DNA of 64,000 bases from Niallia sp. FSL W8-0635 (GCF_038007965.1 NZ_JBBOYD010000001.1:4070501-4134500); one strand, 5' to 3'. Shown: positions 26,431 through 36,494, counted from the stretch's first letter. The notes: a model not told the origin generated them from the letters alone. Numbers and translations: made by a program.

Positions 26431-28081
26431 ATGATAACCAAGCCACCGTCAAATCCCTAATCAAATGTGGCAATGTCTCAAAGGAATAAGGTTTATACAC
26501 TCTTTCTGTCCAACGATGGGCATCCATCCCATATACGCCAATATTAATTGCTGGAACATTCAGCTCTCTGATTCGGTCAACGGGTACCGGGTAAATACTT
26601 TTCCATTCTGGGAAATTATGAATAAGGGAATCTATTTCTTCTTCTGTGTCATGAAGAGATAAATAGCTGCTGTCTGACAGATAGGGGAAAAATCTTTTAA
26701 TAGAAAATTGTTCGGCTGAAACAGCTTCCCATTTTTCTACCATTCTATCAATGACATCCATTACCCGTTTATCCCTCTCACTTTTTCCTATTAAATAATT
26801 ATGAGGACAATAAGGTGGTGCAAAAAAGATGATAATACAAGGAACTCCAGTAGCATCCTGCTGCCTTAGGGAATCTACTATTTGAAAGCAAACCTTCCTT
26901 GGGTCTTCCTCTTTATGCGTTAAGGCGATTTTTTCCGATATCCCCTCCACATCGACTCCCTGCTTTATAAGCTTCTCGCAATACTCTTCAAACGTATAAA
27001 CATCTAATTCCCAATTAGGGCTATCCACAGGAAAATGATTGCGTATGGAATACAGCTGATACTGCTTCTGATAATAAGATTCCGTCTTTTTGGCTGCATC
27101 TATCGCAATCCTTTTTAATTTCTCAACTACCACTTGTGGGCTAGCCTCTAATATCATTAAATTAAAATAAATATGGCTCGTTACCGCTGTTTGGACATTA
27201 TAAAAATCTTTCGTATCGCGATGATATAAAACAGACGGAGGAGTCATCAGCTCCCCGTCTACCTGTTCAATTAATTCCATATTATTATTGATCAAACGAT
27301 TTAATTCAGAGGTTACGAGCGTTGGATCCAATCCATCCAGCGTTCTACCAACATGCGTTTCTCTCCCATATACATAAAAACAAGGAAGAAGCTTGCCAAC
27401 CGCACCAGTGTAAATATACTTCCTCTCATCCCCTGGAAAAAGAGACGTTATGTAATCCGTATTGATTGCTACAATATAATCCAGTTGTTCCTCTTCTCGA
27501 AGTTGCAGTAGCTCATCAACAGCAGCAATTACTCCTGTATGCTGATTTTCTTCTACAGGATTGACCATGAAAATAATTTCTCCATCCCACATATCGCGGT
27601 GCTCACTCCAATAAAGAACATTCGCTAAATGAACAGCAATGCCACTCTTCATATCAACAGCTCCACGGCCAAACATCCAATCACCAGACTTTGCTTGTTC
27701 TTGAATCTCTTTATTCCCATCCCAGCTTTTGAAAAATTCTAGTAAACTCTCTGGCTTATTTGCTAGTTCCTGAATTTTTCCATAATCCTCTGTCCCAACC
27801 GTATCCAAATGAGCATGGTAGATAACAGTCTTTTTCGATTCTCCATTCCCCTTTATCCTAGCAAAAACATTCTTTCTCCCAATCCCATCATTAGGCAAAA
27901 GCTGTGTCCACACCATTTCAGGATTTGCTTTAAAATAAGGAAAACTACGCAGAATCCCCTCTATCTTATCAGCAATCTCTACCTCTCCCTTTGTCCCATT
28001 GATACTTCGTATATTTACAAGAGAAGTAGTTAGTAAGTTTACTTGATTGAATGTGGATAGGTTTTCAAGATCTTTGAACAT
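26429..28081 (-). CDS. rocB: RocB-like M20 peptidase/amidohydrolase
   Basis: 550 residues, long for an M20 enzyme and matching RocB of the arginine-utilisation system (B. subtilis, about 566). Metal-site motifs: YHAHLDTVG (~90), GRGAVDMKSGIAVHLANV (~138) and NPVEENQHTG (~172). The C-terminal addition with YLSLHDTEEEIDSLIHNFPEW is RocB-like. Its biochemical role in arginine use is not established. No other roc genes are beside it. RBS AAGGAGGAGGG. The stop codon is formed with a repeat element. Confidence 0.88.
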   Translation of the reverse strand: MFKDLENLSTFNQVNLLTTSLVNIRSINGTKGEVEIADKIEGILRSFPYFKANPEMVWTQLLPNDGIGRKNVFARIKGNGESKKTVIYHAHLDTVGTEDYGKIQELANKPESLLEFFKSWDGNKEIQEQAKSGDWMFGRGAVDMKSGIAVHLANVLYWSEHRDMWDGEIIFMVNPVEENQHTGVIAAVDELLQLREEEQLDYIVAINTDYITSLFPGDERKYIYTGAVGKLLPCFYVYGRETHVGRTLDGLDPTLVTSELNRLINNNMELIEQVDGELMTPPSVLYHRDTKDFYNVQTAVTSHIYFNLMILEASPQVVVEKLKRIAIDAAKKTESYYQKQYQLYSIRNHFPVDSPNWELDVYTFEEYCEKLIKQGVDVEGISEKIALTHKEEDPRKVCFQIVDSLRQQDATGVPCIIIFFAPPYCPHNYLIGKSERDKRVMDVIDRMVEKWEAVSAEQFSIKRFFPYLSDSSYLSLHDTEEEIDSLIHNFPEWKSIYPVPVDRIRELNVPAINIGVYGMDAHRWTERVYKPYSFETLPHLIRDLTVAWLS

Positions 28082-28322
28082 TCGTTTCCCTCCTCCTTAA
28101 GAACTTATATATTTAACAATACTGAATTTCTAGCACATTGGCTTTGTTAGTGTAAAGTTATCTTACACGCTTTTTCACCTTAAAGGATACAATTCCACAG
28201 CTCTATTACCATCTGATACTTAGATTATTATTCCTCAATAATAAAAGGAGGAAAGCTATATGATTCACTTTTAAGCGATATAATAGTTAAAATAAAGGTC
28301 TTTTAAAGAAGGAGGTATTGGA

Positions 28323-28652
28323 ATGAGTAAGTATATGCAGGATATTCTTAATTACGGGGATGATGTTAATGACTTTGAAAGTAGCCCATTTGAAAGTCTC
28401 AGAATGTTGCAAGATAGAAGTGATATTCAGAAAGTATTTCATCAATTAAATTTAGAAGAGCAGCAGTTGCTAGCTGAATATGATGCTCTCTTATTTAAAA
28501 ACGTTCATAAAATGTACCGCCGCATTAAGAAAGCGTATGATTTTAACTTATCCAATCAACCCTTTAGTGAGTGGTGGTGGCATCTAGATAAAATAGTAAA
28601 AGGAAATCTTCAAATTGTATTATCATCTGAAACAGGTGGAAAAGTTATGTAA
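28323..28652 (+). CDS. Hypothetical protein, 109 residues
   Basis: A helical, acidic N-terminus (YGDDVNDFESSPFESLRML) and a middle helix rich in charged residues (LEEQQLLAEYDALLFKNVHKMYRRIKKAY), ending with a Trp-rich segment (PFSEWWWHLDKIVKG). AAGAAGGAGG precedes the ATG and a TATAAT box (28279-28284) lies 44 bases upstream. No membrane segment. I recognise no family. Confidence 0.65.
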   Translation: MSKYMQDILNYGDDVNDFESSPFESLRMLQDRSDIQKVFHQLNLEEQQLLAEYDALLFKNVHKMYRRIKKAYDFNLSNQPFSEWWWHLDKIVKGNLQIVLSSETGGKVM

Positions 28653-28699
28653 TGTTTATAATATAACGCAAAAAAATTATAAGAACTATGAACTGCACT

Positions 28700-28729
28700 C
28701 CAAAAGTTAGAATGAAGTCTAACTTTTGG
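28700..28729. terminator. Convergent-gene hairpin
   Basis: CCAAAAGTTAGA and TCTAACTTTTGG form a perfect 12-bp stem around ATGAAG between two convergent genes. The T-run is inside the stem rather than after it, so termination is probable but not certain. Confidence 0.6.
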
Positions 28730-28754
28730 GGCAAATCATTTAAGAGCAGATCCC

Positions 28755-29630
28755 TCAAGAAGATTTCAAATTAGTTAATAGTTCTAAATCAATACTGTGT
28801 TCTTCAGTCCATCGATCGTCAAAGTTTTCTTTTAGAGCATAGGTTCTTAGAGCGTCTTGCACTTCGCCTTCGTAATTATTGTAACTAACTTTGGACAGAT
28901 AGCCTTTTTTATATAAAGAGTCCTTTATATCATTAAGTAGATTTCCCTCTATTTCGACTTTTTGTTTGGAAGGAGAGAAGAATACTTGATGCAGCTTATA
29001 TAATCGGGCTAATTCTTCGATTGGCTCTGGATGATCATCTACGCGCAGATCTACTTTTACATCATTATATCCACCATAGCCTGCTCCAGCTTGAACAACA
29101 TAGATTGCTGCTGATTGCTTTCCTCTGCTGTCTCCACCTGCTTTTTGTGCAGCAGAAAGAGCAGCAAGTAGTCTTTCTGTTAACGGTCCCTCGCTTTGTT
29201 CGAATGTTTCGCTCATTGCTGTTACGGTTTCTTCACTTATTAGAATGTTTCCCTGTGCAGAATGATTTTTACCGATTTTATGACCAGCCCAATCAAAGCA
29301 ATCCTCACCTGTATAAGCACTTACTTCTCCCTTAGCATTTATGACCGCAAACTGTCGAAATGCACTCCCTGGGTCATCTTGCACTAGTTTGCTCACCACT
29401 TCATTCGGCGAATAGCCTTGTTCCAATAAATTTAAACCTTCTGGTCCGTATGTTGTATTTGCCCAAGATTGAGTGGCAATCGCCCCTACATTTGCTTTTG
29501 CCCAAGGAACTACGGAGCCTACCGCCAAAAATTTAGATTGAACAGCAATCCCTAGCTCCCCAGTATTAGGGTCTGCCCCAACAATGGAGAAGGTTGCTAC
29601 TAGAGATTCTTTATTAATATATTCCTTCAT
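28755..29630 (-). CDS. DUF1028 Ntn-hydrolase-like protein
   Basis: About 291 residues. The N-terminal two-thirds is the DUF1028 domain: VATFSIVGADPNTGELGIAV (~7-26), VPWAKANVGAIATQSWAN, GDSRGKQSAAIYVV (~175). The family has a predicted Ntn-hydrolase fold with unknown substrate. The C-terminal ~90 residues (after DDHPEPIEELARLY) are a separate helical, possibly peptidoglycan-binding-like tail. I prefer the ATG at 29630, after AGAGAGG and clear of the preceding stop. It is the last gene of an oligopeptide importer operon with an M42 peptidase, so it may process the imported peptide or amide (inference). Confidence 0.82.
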   Translation of the reverse strand: MKEYINKESLVATFSIVGADPNTGELGIAVQSKFLAVGSVVPWAKANVGAIATQSWANTTYGPEGLNLLEQGYSPNEVVSKLVQDDPGSAFRQFAVINAKGEVSAYTGEDCFDWAGHKIGKNHSAQGNILISEETVTAMSETFEQSEGPLTERLLAALSAAQKAGGDSRGKQSAAIYVVQAGAGYGGYNDVKVDLRVDDHPEPIEELARLYKLHQVFFSPSKQKVEIEGNLLNDIKDSLYKKGYLSKVSYNNYEGEVQDALRTYALKENFDDRWTEEHSIDLELLTNLKSS

Positions 29631-29647
29631 CTTATACATCCTCTCTT

Positions 29648-30625
29648 CTATTTCGCATAATGGCACGCTACTTCGTGACCATTTACACTCTCTAATTTGG
29701 GCTCATTTGTTTTACAATAATCGCTTGCAAGTGGGCATCTAGTATGGAAACGACAACCACTAGGCGGATTTTTGGGGCTAGGTACATCTCCCTTTAAAAT
29801 GATTTTTTCCCTTCTTCGATGTAAAGTAGGTTCTGGAATAGCAGACAAAAGCGCTTGTGTATACGGATGCTTTGGATTTAAGAAAAGCTCATCCGCTTCT
29901 GCTACTTCCACTACCTTCCCTAGATACATCACCACAATGCGATCGCTTATATGCTTTACCACACTTAAATCATGGGAAATAAATAAATACGTTAATCCCA
30001 TCTCTTCTTGTAAATCTTCCATTAAGTTCAATACTTGTGCCTGAATCGACACATCGAGTGCAGATACCGGCTCATCACAAACAATGTATTTCGGATTCAC
30101 AGACAAAGCGCGGGCAATTCCTACCCTTTGACGGCGACCTCCGTCTAATTCATGTGGATACCGGTTAACCCAGCGAGGATCTAAGCCTACTCGTTCCATT
30201 AATTCTAAGACTCTATCAAATCTTTCTCTTTTTGGAACAATGTTATGAATAGTTAAGGGTCTTCCGATTGTTTCTCCAATCGTTTTACGAGGATCTAAAG
30301 AAGCAAAAGGATCTTGAAATATGATTTGCATTTCTTTTTGGAGCTGCTTTAGTCTCCGTTGACTCATATCTGTTATTTCTTCCGAATTAAATTGCACACT
30401 ACCAGAAGTAGAATTCAGTAAGCGGAGGGTTAATCTTCCGGTAGTCGATTTTCCACAGCCGCTTTCCCCAACCAATCCAAGTGTTTCTCCCTCTTTAATA
30501 GAAAAAGATACATCATCTACTGCCTTTACTACTTCTGTACCTGATGAAAAATACTTGATAAGGTTTTTAACCTCTAGTATATTTTTTTTTGTAAGAGTAC
30601 TAGACTTTAGCTGCTCCCTCTTCAC
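29648..30625 (-). CDS. Oligopeptide ABC transporter ATP-binding protein (OppF/DppF type)
   Basis: 325-residue ATPase. Walker A GESGCGKSTTG (~54-64), Walker B region YIVCDEPVSALDVS (~175) and the C-terminal oligopeptide-transporter motif GCRFHTRCPLA with cysteines (~291-298 and after), which marks OppD/F subunits. Oddity: the signature reads ELDGGRRQRVGIARAL instead of the usual SGGQ, a substitution also present in some other OppF-like proteins. It starts at GTG with GGAGGAGAGG and overlaps the previous gene by 26 bases. It energises uptake together with the OppD-type subunit. Confidence 0.94.
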   Translation of the reverse strand: MKREQLKSSTLTKKNILEVKNLIKYFSSGTEVVKAVDDVSFSIKEGETLGLVGESGCGKSTTGRLTLRLLNSTSGSVQFNSEEITDMSQRRLKQLQKEMQIIFQDPFASLDPRKTIGETIGRPLTIHNIVPKRERFDRVLELMERVGLDPRWVNRYPHELDGGRRQRVGIARALSVNPKYIVCDEPVSALDVSIQAQVLNLMEDLQEEMGLTYLFISHDLSVVKHISDRIVVMYLGKVVEVAEADELFLNPKHPYTQALLSAIPEPTLHRRREKIILKGDVPSPKNPPSGCRFHTRCPLASDYCKTNEPKLESVNGHEVACHYAK

Positions 30626-31613
30626 TTACCTCTCCTCCTTTTATTGGATATTCATCAAATAAATGACATGCAACATGATGAATATCGCCTTTTTTATACG
30701 CTAAAGGTGCTTCCTTCTGACAACGTTCTATGCTAAATGGACATCTTGGATGGAATATACAGCCAGTCGGCAGATCTGTCGGGTCTGGCATCAAACCTTT
30801 AATCGGCTTAAGACGTTTGCTTCGAACATCTAGCTTTGGAATAGAGTCAAATAACCCCTTTGTATATGGATGGCTTGGTTCATTAAAAATATCTTCCACT
30901 GTTCCATATTCAACGATTTCGCCAGCATACATAATCGCAACATTGTCACATACCTCAGCCACTACACCGAGATCATGGGTAATTAAAATCATCGCTGTAT
31001 TTAATTCTTCTTTTAACTTTTTCATTAATTCCAGTACTTGTGCTTGAATCGTTACATCAAGAGCAGTAGTTGGCTCATCTGCAATTAAAAGCTCTGGGTT
31101 ACAGGCTAATGCAATGGCAATGACAACACGTTGTCGCATTCCCCCTGAAAATTCATGAGGATATTCTGCACCACGTTCAGCTGGAATACCAACTAGCTCA
31201 AGAATGGAACCAGCCTTTTTTCTCGCTTTTTCTTTCGTTACTTTTTCATGTGTCCAAATCACTTCTGCTATTTGATCCCCTACTGTATATACTGGATTTA
31301 AAGAGGTCATGGGGTCCTGAAAAATCATTGATATTTCGTTTCCACGAATTTTTTTCATATCTGTTTCCTTTAAAGCAAGCAGGTTTTCGCCTTTAAAAAG
31401 TATTTTTCCATTTGCATAATTTCCAGGAGGTGTCTGAATCAGGCGCATAATCGAGAGAGCTGTCGTCGATTTACCTGCTCCTGTTTCTCCTACTATCCCT
31501 AATGTTTCGCCTCGGTCTAAATGTAAGGAAACGCCATTTACTGCTTTGACTATCTTTCCCTCCGTTGTGTAATGAACATGTAAATCCTGTATCTCTAATA
31601 AAGATTCTCTCAA
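30600..31613 (-). CDS. Oligopeptide ABC transporter ATP-binding protein (OppD/DppD type)
   Basis: About 337 residues. Walker [15 protein letters not shown] (~45), signature [16 protein letters not shown] (~150), Walker [19 protein letters not shown] (~170) and the C-terminal cysteine motif [15 protein letters not shown] (~285). I prefer TTG at 31613 (GAGGTG 6 bases upstream); a GTG at 31622 is also possible. It lies between the membrane subunit gene and the OppF-type ATPase. Confidence 0.94.
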   Translation of the reverse strand: MRESLLEIQDLHVHYTTEGKIVKAVNGVSLHLDRGETLGIVGETGAGKSTTALSIMRLIQTPPGNYANGKILFKGENLLALKETDMKKIRGNEISMIFQDPMTSLNPVYTVGDQIAEVIWTHEKVTKEKARKKAGSILELVGIPAERGAEYPHEFSGGMRQRVVIAIALACNPELLIADEPTTALDVTIQAQVLELMKKLKEELNTAMILITHDLGVVAEVCDNVAIMYAGEIVEYGTVEDIFNEPSHPYTKGLFDSIPKLDVRSKRLKPIKGLMPDPTDLPTGCIFHPRCPFSIERCQKEAPLAYKKGDIHHVACHLFDEYPIKGGEVSEEGAAKV

Positions 31614-31628
31614 TTTTCTCACCTCATT

Positions 31629-32534
31629 TTATTTCCTTAATTTAGGGTCAAGTGCATCTCTTATTCCATCTCCAAAAATATTTAGGGCCAACACAATAAG
31701 TACAATGGCTAAACCAGGAAATGTTGTAATCCACCAAGCATCGAAAATATATTGTCTACCAGCACTCAGCATTGCTCCCCACTCTGGAGTTGGTGGTTGC
31801 AAGCCTAATCCCAAGAAGCTTAATCCTGCAGCAGAAAGAATAGCCCATGCTACACCTAAGGTAGCCTGAACGATGATAGGAGCTAAACTATTTGGCAATA
31901 TATAACGGAAGATAATCGAAAAATCATTCTCTCCAATAGCTCTTGCTGATTCAACAAACTCTTGTTCCCTGATAGACAATACAGACGCTCGAACGATACG
32001 CGCATATGTCGGGATACTAGCAATACCAACCGCTATCATTACATTCATTAATCCTGGTCCAAGCACGTTTACAATCGCTATAGCTAACAATATTCCAGGA
32101 ATCGCAAGAAGGATATCCATCAATCTCATCAAAAGATTATCAACCTTTTTTCCGTAATAACCTGAAATTGCTCCAATAATTCCCCCTATCGTCACCGAGA
32201 AAAAGACGGCTACGAAGCCAACTTCTAGAGAAATTCGTGATCCAAAGATAATTCGGCTAAGAATATCTCGACCATATTCATCTGTTCCAAACCAATGTGC
32301 GGAATTGGGTCCTACCAGCATTTCATCTAAATTTTGTTCTTCATAAGAATAAGGAGCAATAACATCTGCTAATAGAGCAACTAGCACTAGAAATACTAAA
32401 AATCCAAATGATAATAAGGCCATTTTATTTTTATATAAACGTACCGAAACATCAGCAAATGGATTACGCTTCTTTTGTTTGATAATTTTCACAGAAGAAG
32501 CAACATTAGTATTAGATTGCTGCAATGGCTGCAT
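31629..32534 (-). CDS. Oligopeptide ABC transporter permease (OppC/DppC type)
   Basis: 301 residues, six helices; cytoplasmic N-terminus with basic KIIKQKKRNPF. The coupling-loop motif REQEFVESARAIGENDFSIIFRYILPN (~190-216) is typical of the C subunit, as is the end GDGIRDALDPKLRK. RBS GGAGGGAAA. It forms the membrane channel with the B subunit. Confidence 0.95.
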   Translation of the reverse strand: MQPLQQSNTNVASSVKIIKQKKRNPFADVSVRLYKNKMALLSFGFLVFLVLVALLADVIAPYSYEEQNLDEMLVGPNSAHWFGTDEYGRDILSRIIFGSRISLEVGFVAVFFSVTIGGIIGAISGYYGKKVDNLLMRLMDILLAIPGILLAIAIVNVLGPGLMNVMIAVGIASIPTYARIVRASVLSIREQEFVESARAIGENDFSIIFRYILPNSLAPIIVQATLGVAWAILSAAGLSFLGLGLQPPTPEWGAMLSAGRQYIFDAWWITTFPGLAIVLIVLALNIFGDGIRDALDPKLRK

Positions 32535-32545
32535 ATTTTTCCCTC

Positions 32546-33472
32546 CTATTTATATTGGGCTTTAATTCTTGGATCTACATAGGCATAAAGTATATCTACC
32601 AATAGGTTCACAAACACAAAGACAAATGCGATAAATACAACACTACCTTGTACAACGGGGAAGTCCTTTGCATTGATTGCATCAATCATAAACCTTCCTA
32701 TTCCCGGCCAGGCAAATACGGCTTCTGTTAAAATGGCTCCTTCTAATAATGCTCCAACCTGTAAACCAACTACTGTAATAATAGGAATAAGCGCATTTCG
32801 AAGTGCATGTGCATAAACAACCTTTCTTTCTGTAATTCCTTTCGCTCGTGCGGTTCTTATATAATCCGAATGCAGAACCTCCAGCATACTTGACCTTGTC
32901 ATTCGTAAAAATACTGCCGCCGTTTGCGTTCCCAAGGAAATTGCTGGTAACACTAAGAAAATAAGACCGCCATATCCCGAAACAGGTAACCATCCTAATT
33001 GAACAGAAAATAATAAGATTAGCATCATGCTTAGCCAGTAATTTGGCATAGAAAAACCTACTAATCCACCAAGTGTAGAAACATTATCAAAGAAGGAATA
33101 TTGTTTCGTAGAAGAAATGATTCCAATCGGAATCCCGATTAAAAGTGCCACTACCATTGCTGCCAATGTTAATTTTATTGTTGCAGGAAAATGACTTAAT
33201 ATTTGCTGAAGAACTGGTTGTCCATCCTGTATAGAAGTCCCAAAATCGAAGGTTGCAATTCCTATTAAAAATCGAAAATATTGAACAATAAGGGGATCAT
33301 TTAATCCCATTTGTTCCCGTAAATTTTGTACATCCTCTTCCCCAGCCTGTGGTCCTAATAAAATTTGAGCTGGATCACCTGGTGTCAACTGCATTAGAAT
33401 AAAAACGATAATCGATACTCCAATTACTACGGGTATTAACATTAGAATCCGCTTCAAAATGAACCGTAACAT
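32546..33472 (-). CDS. Oligopeptide ABC transporter permease (OppB/DppB type)
   Basis: About 308 residues, beginning MLRFILKRILMLIPVVIGVS, a typical B-subunit first helix. MQLTPGDPAQILLG (~27-40) and the coupling motif LHSDYIRTARAKGITERKVVYAHALRN (~180-206) are family hallmarks. The end is YAYVDPRIK. I start at 33472 because the upstream in-frame ATG at 33487 lies in the ribosome site (AGGAGGG). Confidence 0.95.
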   Translation of the reverse strand: MLRFILKRILMLIPVVIGVSIIVFILMQLTPGDPAQILLGPQAGEEDVQNLREQMGLNDPLIVQYFRFLIGIATFDFGTSIQDGQPVLQQILSHFPATIKLTLAAMVVALLIGIPIGIISSTKQYSFFDNVSTLGGLVGFSMPNYWLSMMLILLFSVQLGWLPVSGYGGLIFLVLPAISLGTQTAAVFLRMTRSSMLEVLHSDYIRTARAKGITERKVVYAHALRNALIPIITVVGLQVGALLEGAILTEAVFAWPGIGRFMIDAINAKDFPVVQGSVVFIAFVFVFVNLLVDILYAYVDPRIKAQYK

Positions 33473-33500
33473 CATTTCCCTCCTCATCTACTAACAAATA

Positions 33501-33567
33501 TAGATGTCTTGTAAGGACGAATATTAACCATTAGCAAAAATCGTTAACGCTACCCACAAGACATCTA
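33501..33567 (-). other. Large intercistronic hairpin between binding-protein and permease genes
   Basis: TAGATGTCTTGT (33501-33512) and ACAAGACATCTA (33556-33567) are perfect 12-base inverted repeats separated by 43 bases. There is no T-run, so it is more likely an mRNA-stabilising or processing hairpin than a terminator. It lies between the binding-protein stop and the OppB-type start. Confidence 0.55.
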
Positions 33568-33609
33568 TTAATCAACGAACATAGCATTCTTCTTATAAAT
33601 ATTTACTGC

Positions 33610-35154
33610 CTACTCAAGTGAAATCCCCTCAAATTTATAGGTTCCAGTTGGCATATTTTCAAATCCTTTTACTCGCTTATTTACACCAACGATATTTTCA
33701 CTTACAGCTAGAAAATCCCAAGTTGCGTCATTAACAATCGTTTCTTGAGCTTGCTGATAATAAGTCAAACGTTTATCTGGATCAATTTCCTTACGACCGT
33801 TATCTAATAATTGGTCTACCGTTTCACTCTTATAGAAGCTGCGGTTACCAGGACCTCCTGCATTTTTGGAATGGAATAATGCATACATTCCGTTATCGGC
33901 ATCACCTGTAACTGTTGTCCAGCTTAAGACAAACATTGGTACACCTTTTGCTGTTTCATCTAAGAATGCTCCCCATTCCATTACTTGGAGGCTCAGATTA
34001 ATTCCAACCTTCTTAAGCTGTGACTGAAGAATTGTCCCTAATTTCGTATCAATGTCTGCATCACTAATATAAAGAGTGGAAGAGAATCCATCTGGGTAGC
34101 CAGCTTCTGCAAGAAGCTCTTTTGCTTTTTCTGGATCAAATGGATATCCTTCTAAGGAATCGTTATAACCATTTAATCCAGGTGCTAATGGACTTGTTGC
34201 TGGTACCGCTGTACCTTGGTATGCAGCTTTTACGATAGCTTCTTTATCTGTAGCGTAGTTAATTGCTTGTCTAACCTTCGGATCATCAAATGGTTTTTCT
34301 TGCATATTAAAGCTTAAATATTTTACAGAAAAACTAGGAACCCTATCTACTGTGACAGTGTCACTGTTTTCAAACTGACTAATATGCTGTGACGGGAGAT
34401 CAATCATGATATCCACACCATCTGTTTTTAATTCAGCCACAGCTGTCGAACTTTCTGGGATAATACGGAATACTAATTTATCAACACTTGGTGCTCCATC
34501 AAAATAATCATCATATTTTTCAAAAACAATTTCTGAATCCTTTTTCCAGCTTACAAATTTGTAAGGACCTGTGCCAACAGGATTTTGTCCATATTGTGCT
34601 CCAGCTTCTGTAACTGCCTTTTCATTTAAAATCCCAGTTGCTACATGTGTTAGATTATAAATAAGGGGAGCAAATGGTTCTTTACTAATAATTTCAACTG
34701 TATAATCATCGACTACCTTTATTTCACTTACTTGCTCTAATAAGAATGCTCCTGGAGAAGCAGTACTTGGATCTAGTAAACGATCATAGGTAAATTTCAC
34801 ATCTGATGCTTTTAGCTCTTCGCCGTTATGAAATTTCACTCCTTGGCGAAGCTTGAATTGCCACGTTAGATCATCTACTTGCTCCCAGCTTTCAGCTAAA
34901 GAAGGAACTACCTCCATATCTGGAGTTAAATCAACTAAAGTGTTATACACCTGCTGCATTGGATTGGCAGAAGCATGGTCATTAGTTTTATGTGGATCTA
35001 GTGTAATAGCATCTGCATTTTGAGCAACGGTAAGTGTATTACTTCCACTAGATTTTCCGGATTGAGCAGATTCTGATGCTCCACTACACGCAGACAAAAT
35101 AAACAAACAAAAAATCACTAACATAAATGTAGACTTCATCATAAAACGTTTCAT
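33610..35154 (-). CDS. Peptide-type ABC transporter substrate-binding lipoprotein (family 5)
   Basis: 514 residues. Lipoprotein signal with lipobox LSAC (Cys23) in FCLFILSACSGASES. Family 5 features: ADAITLDPHKTNDHASANPMQQ (~50), SWEQVDDLTWQFKLRQGVKFHNGE (~92-115) and NYATDKEAIV (~295). It is closest in pattern to dipeptide, glutathione or opine binding proteins (DppA/GsiB type). It probably feeds peptides to the OppB/C/D/F-type genes downstream; the exact ligand is unknown. Confidence 0.93.
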   Translation of the reverse strand: MKRFMMKSTFMLVIFCLFILSACSGASESAQSGKSSGSNTLTVAQNADAITLDPHKTNDHASANPMQQVYNTLVDLTPDMEVVPSLAESWEQVDDLTWQFKLRQGVKFHNGEELKASDVKFTYDRLLDPSTASPGAFLLEQVSEIKVVDDYTVEIISKEPFAPLIYNLTHVATGILNEKAVTEAGAQYGQNPVGTGPYKFVSWKKDSEIVFEKYDDYFDGAPSVDKLVFRIIPESSTAVAELKTDGVDIMIDLPSQHISQFENSDTVTVDRVPSFSVKYLSFNMQEKPFDDPKVRQAINYATDKEAIVKAAYQGTAVPATSPLAPGLNGYNDSLEGYPFDPEKAKELLAEAGYPDGFSSTLYISDADIDTKLGTILQSQLKKVGINLSLQVMEWGAFLDETAKGVPMFVLSWTTVTGDADNGMYALFHSKNAGGPGNRSFYKSETVDQLLDNGRKEIDPDKRLTYYQQAQETIVNDATWDFLAVSENIVGVNKRVKGFENMPTGTYKFEGISLE

Positions 35155-35170
35155 AGAATCCTTATCCCCC

Positions 35171-36232
35171 TTAACAAATAGTAAATTTATATGAATCTAT
35201 CGGATTCATTTCTTTTATAAAAGCAACAAGTAAATCCTTCGTAGCCTCTAAGTCTCTCAAATCTAATACTTCAATCGATGCATGAGCATATCGAGAAGGA
35301 ATCGACAAGGTGCTAGTTGGAATCCCGTTATTTGCCATCGTCAATTCTCCTGCATCTGTTCCGATACCAGGAAATACTTCTAGCTGATACGTAATTTGAT
35401 TGGTTTTCGCAATTTCGATTAAATGCTTACAAACTTTTTGATTAGCAATTAAACTAAAATCCAATACCTTAATACCAGTTCCATTTCCAAGGGCAAGGGT
35501 ATTATCCATCATTTCCTCTGGTGTATCACTGACCGCAGTTGTATCTAAAGCAATGGCCACATCCGCTGCGTGTTGATGGCTGACTACACGTGCTCCTCTT
35601 AATCCCACCTCTTCTTGAACGGTAAAGGCACCAATAATCTCTCCTTTAAAATCTTCTTTAGACAGTTCCTCAAGCGCCTTTATTAAAACCGCACAGCCCG
35701 CTCGATCATCAAAGGCTTTCCCAGATACACGGTCATCTGTTAATAAATCAAAATGAGGATACCACACGATCGGATTGCCGATTTCTACACCCAGCGCTTG
35801 TGCATCTTGTTTCGATACTGCGCCAACATCGATGTACAATTGTTGATGCTTTCTCACTTTATCAGGTTGATCAAATTTCACCATATGGGCAGATATCGTA
35901 CCAATTACACCCGTTCGAACACCTTGAGATGTTCGAACCTGCACTCTTTGAGATAGTAGGATACGGTCATCATGACCGCCGAGCTTTTCAAATCGAATAA
36001 GTCCATTTTCTTCAATCTTTTTGACAATAAAGCCCACCTCATCCATATGTGCTGCTACGACAATTTTTGGACCAGGCTGTGTTCCCTTTTTCTTTACAAT
36101 CAAGTTACCAATACCATCAACCTCAATTTCATCTACCTTCCCTTTCAATCGCTTCGCAATATACATCGCAACCTCTTCTTCAAAACCACAAGGACCAAAA
36201 GTAGATGATAGATCTTTCAGCAATCCAATCAC
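35171..36232 (-). CDS. M42-family aminopeptidase
   Basis: About 353 residues, normal M42 length. Metal ligands and catalytic residues: VAAHMDEVGF (~62-71), KAFDDRAGCAVL (~176), TVQEEVGLRGA (~206, catalytic Glu pair) and ALDTTAV (~232). The end PSRYAHASIEVLDLRD carries the last His ligand. It is cytoplasmic and forms large tetrahedral complexes in the family. I choose GTG at 36232, 9 bases after AAAGGAGG; a TTG at 36241 abuts the RBS. First gene of the peptide operon, so it probably trims imported peptides. Confidence 0.93.
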   Translation of the reverse strand: MIGLLKDLSSTFGPCGFEEEVAMYIAKRLKGKVDEIEVDGIGNLIVKKKGTQPGPKIVVAAHMDEVGFIVKKIEENGLIRFEKLGGHDDRILLSQRVQVRTSQGVRTGVIGTISAHMVKFDQPDKVRKHQQLYIDVGAVSKQDAQALGVEIGNPIVWYPHFDLLTDDRVSGKAFDDRAGCAVLIKALEELSKEDFKGEIIGAFTVQEEVGLRGARVVSHQHAADVAIALDTTAVSDTPEEMMDNTLALGNGTGIKVLDFSLIANQKVCKHLIEIAKTNQITYQLEVFPGIGTDAGELTMANNGIPTSTLSIPSRYAHASIEVLDLRDLEATKDLLVAFIKEMNPIDSYKFTIC

Positions 36233-36454
36233 AAAACACAACCTCCTTTATTAGTAATAAATACAATAAAACATCAATTTATAAGTAATGTTTTACATAA
36301 ATCCTTACCTATAAATAACTTAATTAATAAAAACTATACATAAAAAGTAAATTAATAGCAATATTATTTTTAAAAAATTTAGTAAATTCTAAAATAACTA
36401 ACATTTTCGGATTCCGAACTTAATTCCCCCTCGTAATTGCTTTTTTTTACAAAA

Positions 36455-36486
36455 TAAAAAAGCTACTGCAATTGCAATAGCCCTCT
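36455..36486 (-). terminator. Intrinsic terminator after the Lrp-type gene
   Basis: On the minus strand GCTATTGC-AATT-GCAGTAGC (one G-U) is followed by TTTTTT. It ends the regulator transcript 9 bases after its stop. Confidence 0.85.
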
Positions 36487-36494
36487 TTTAAACA

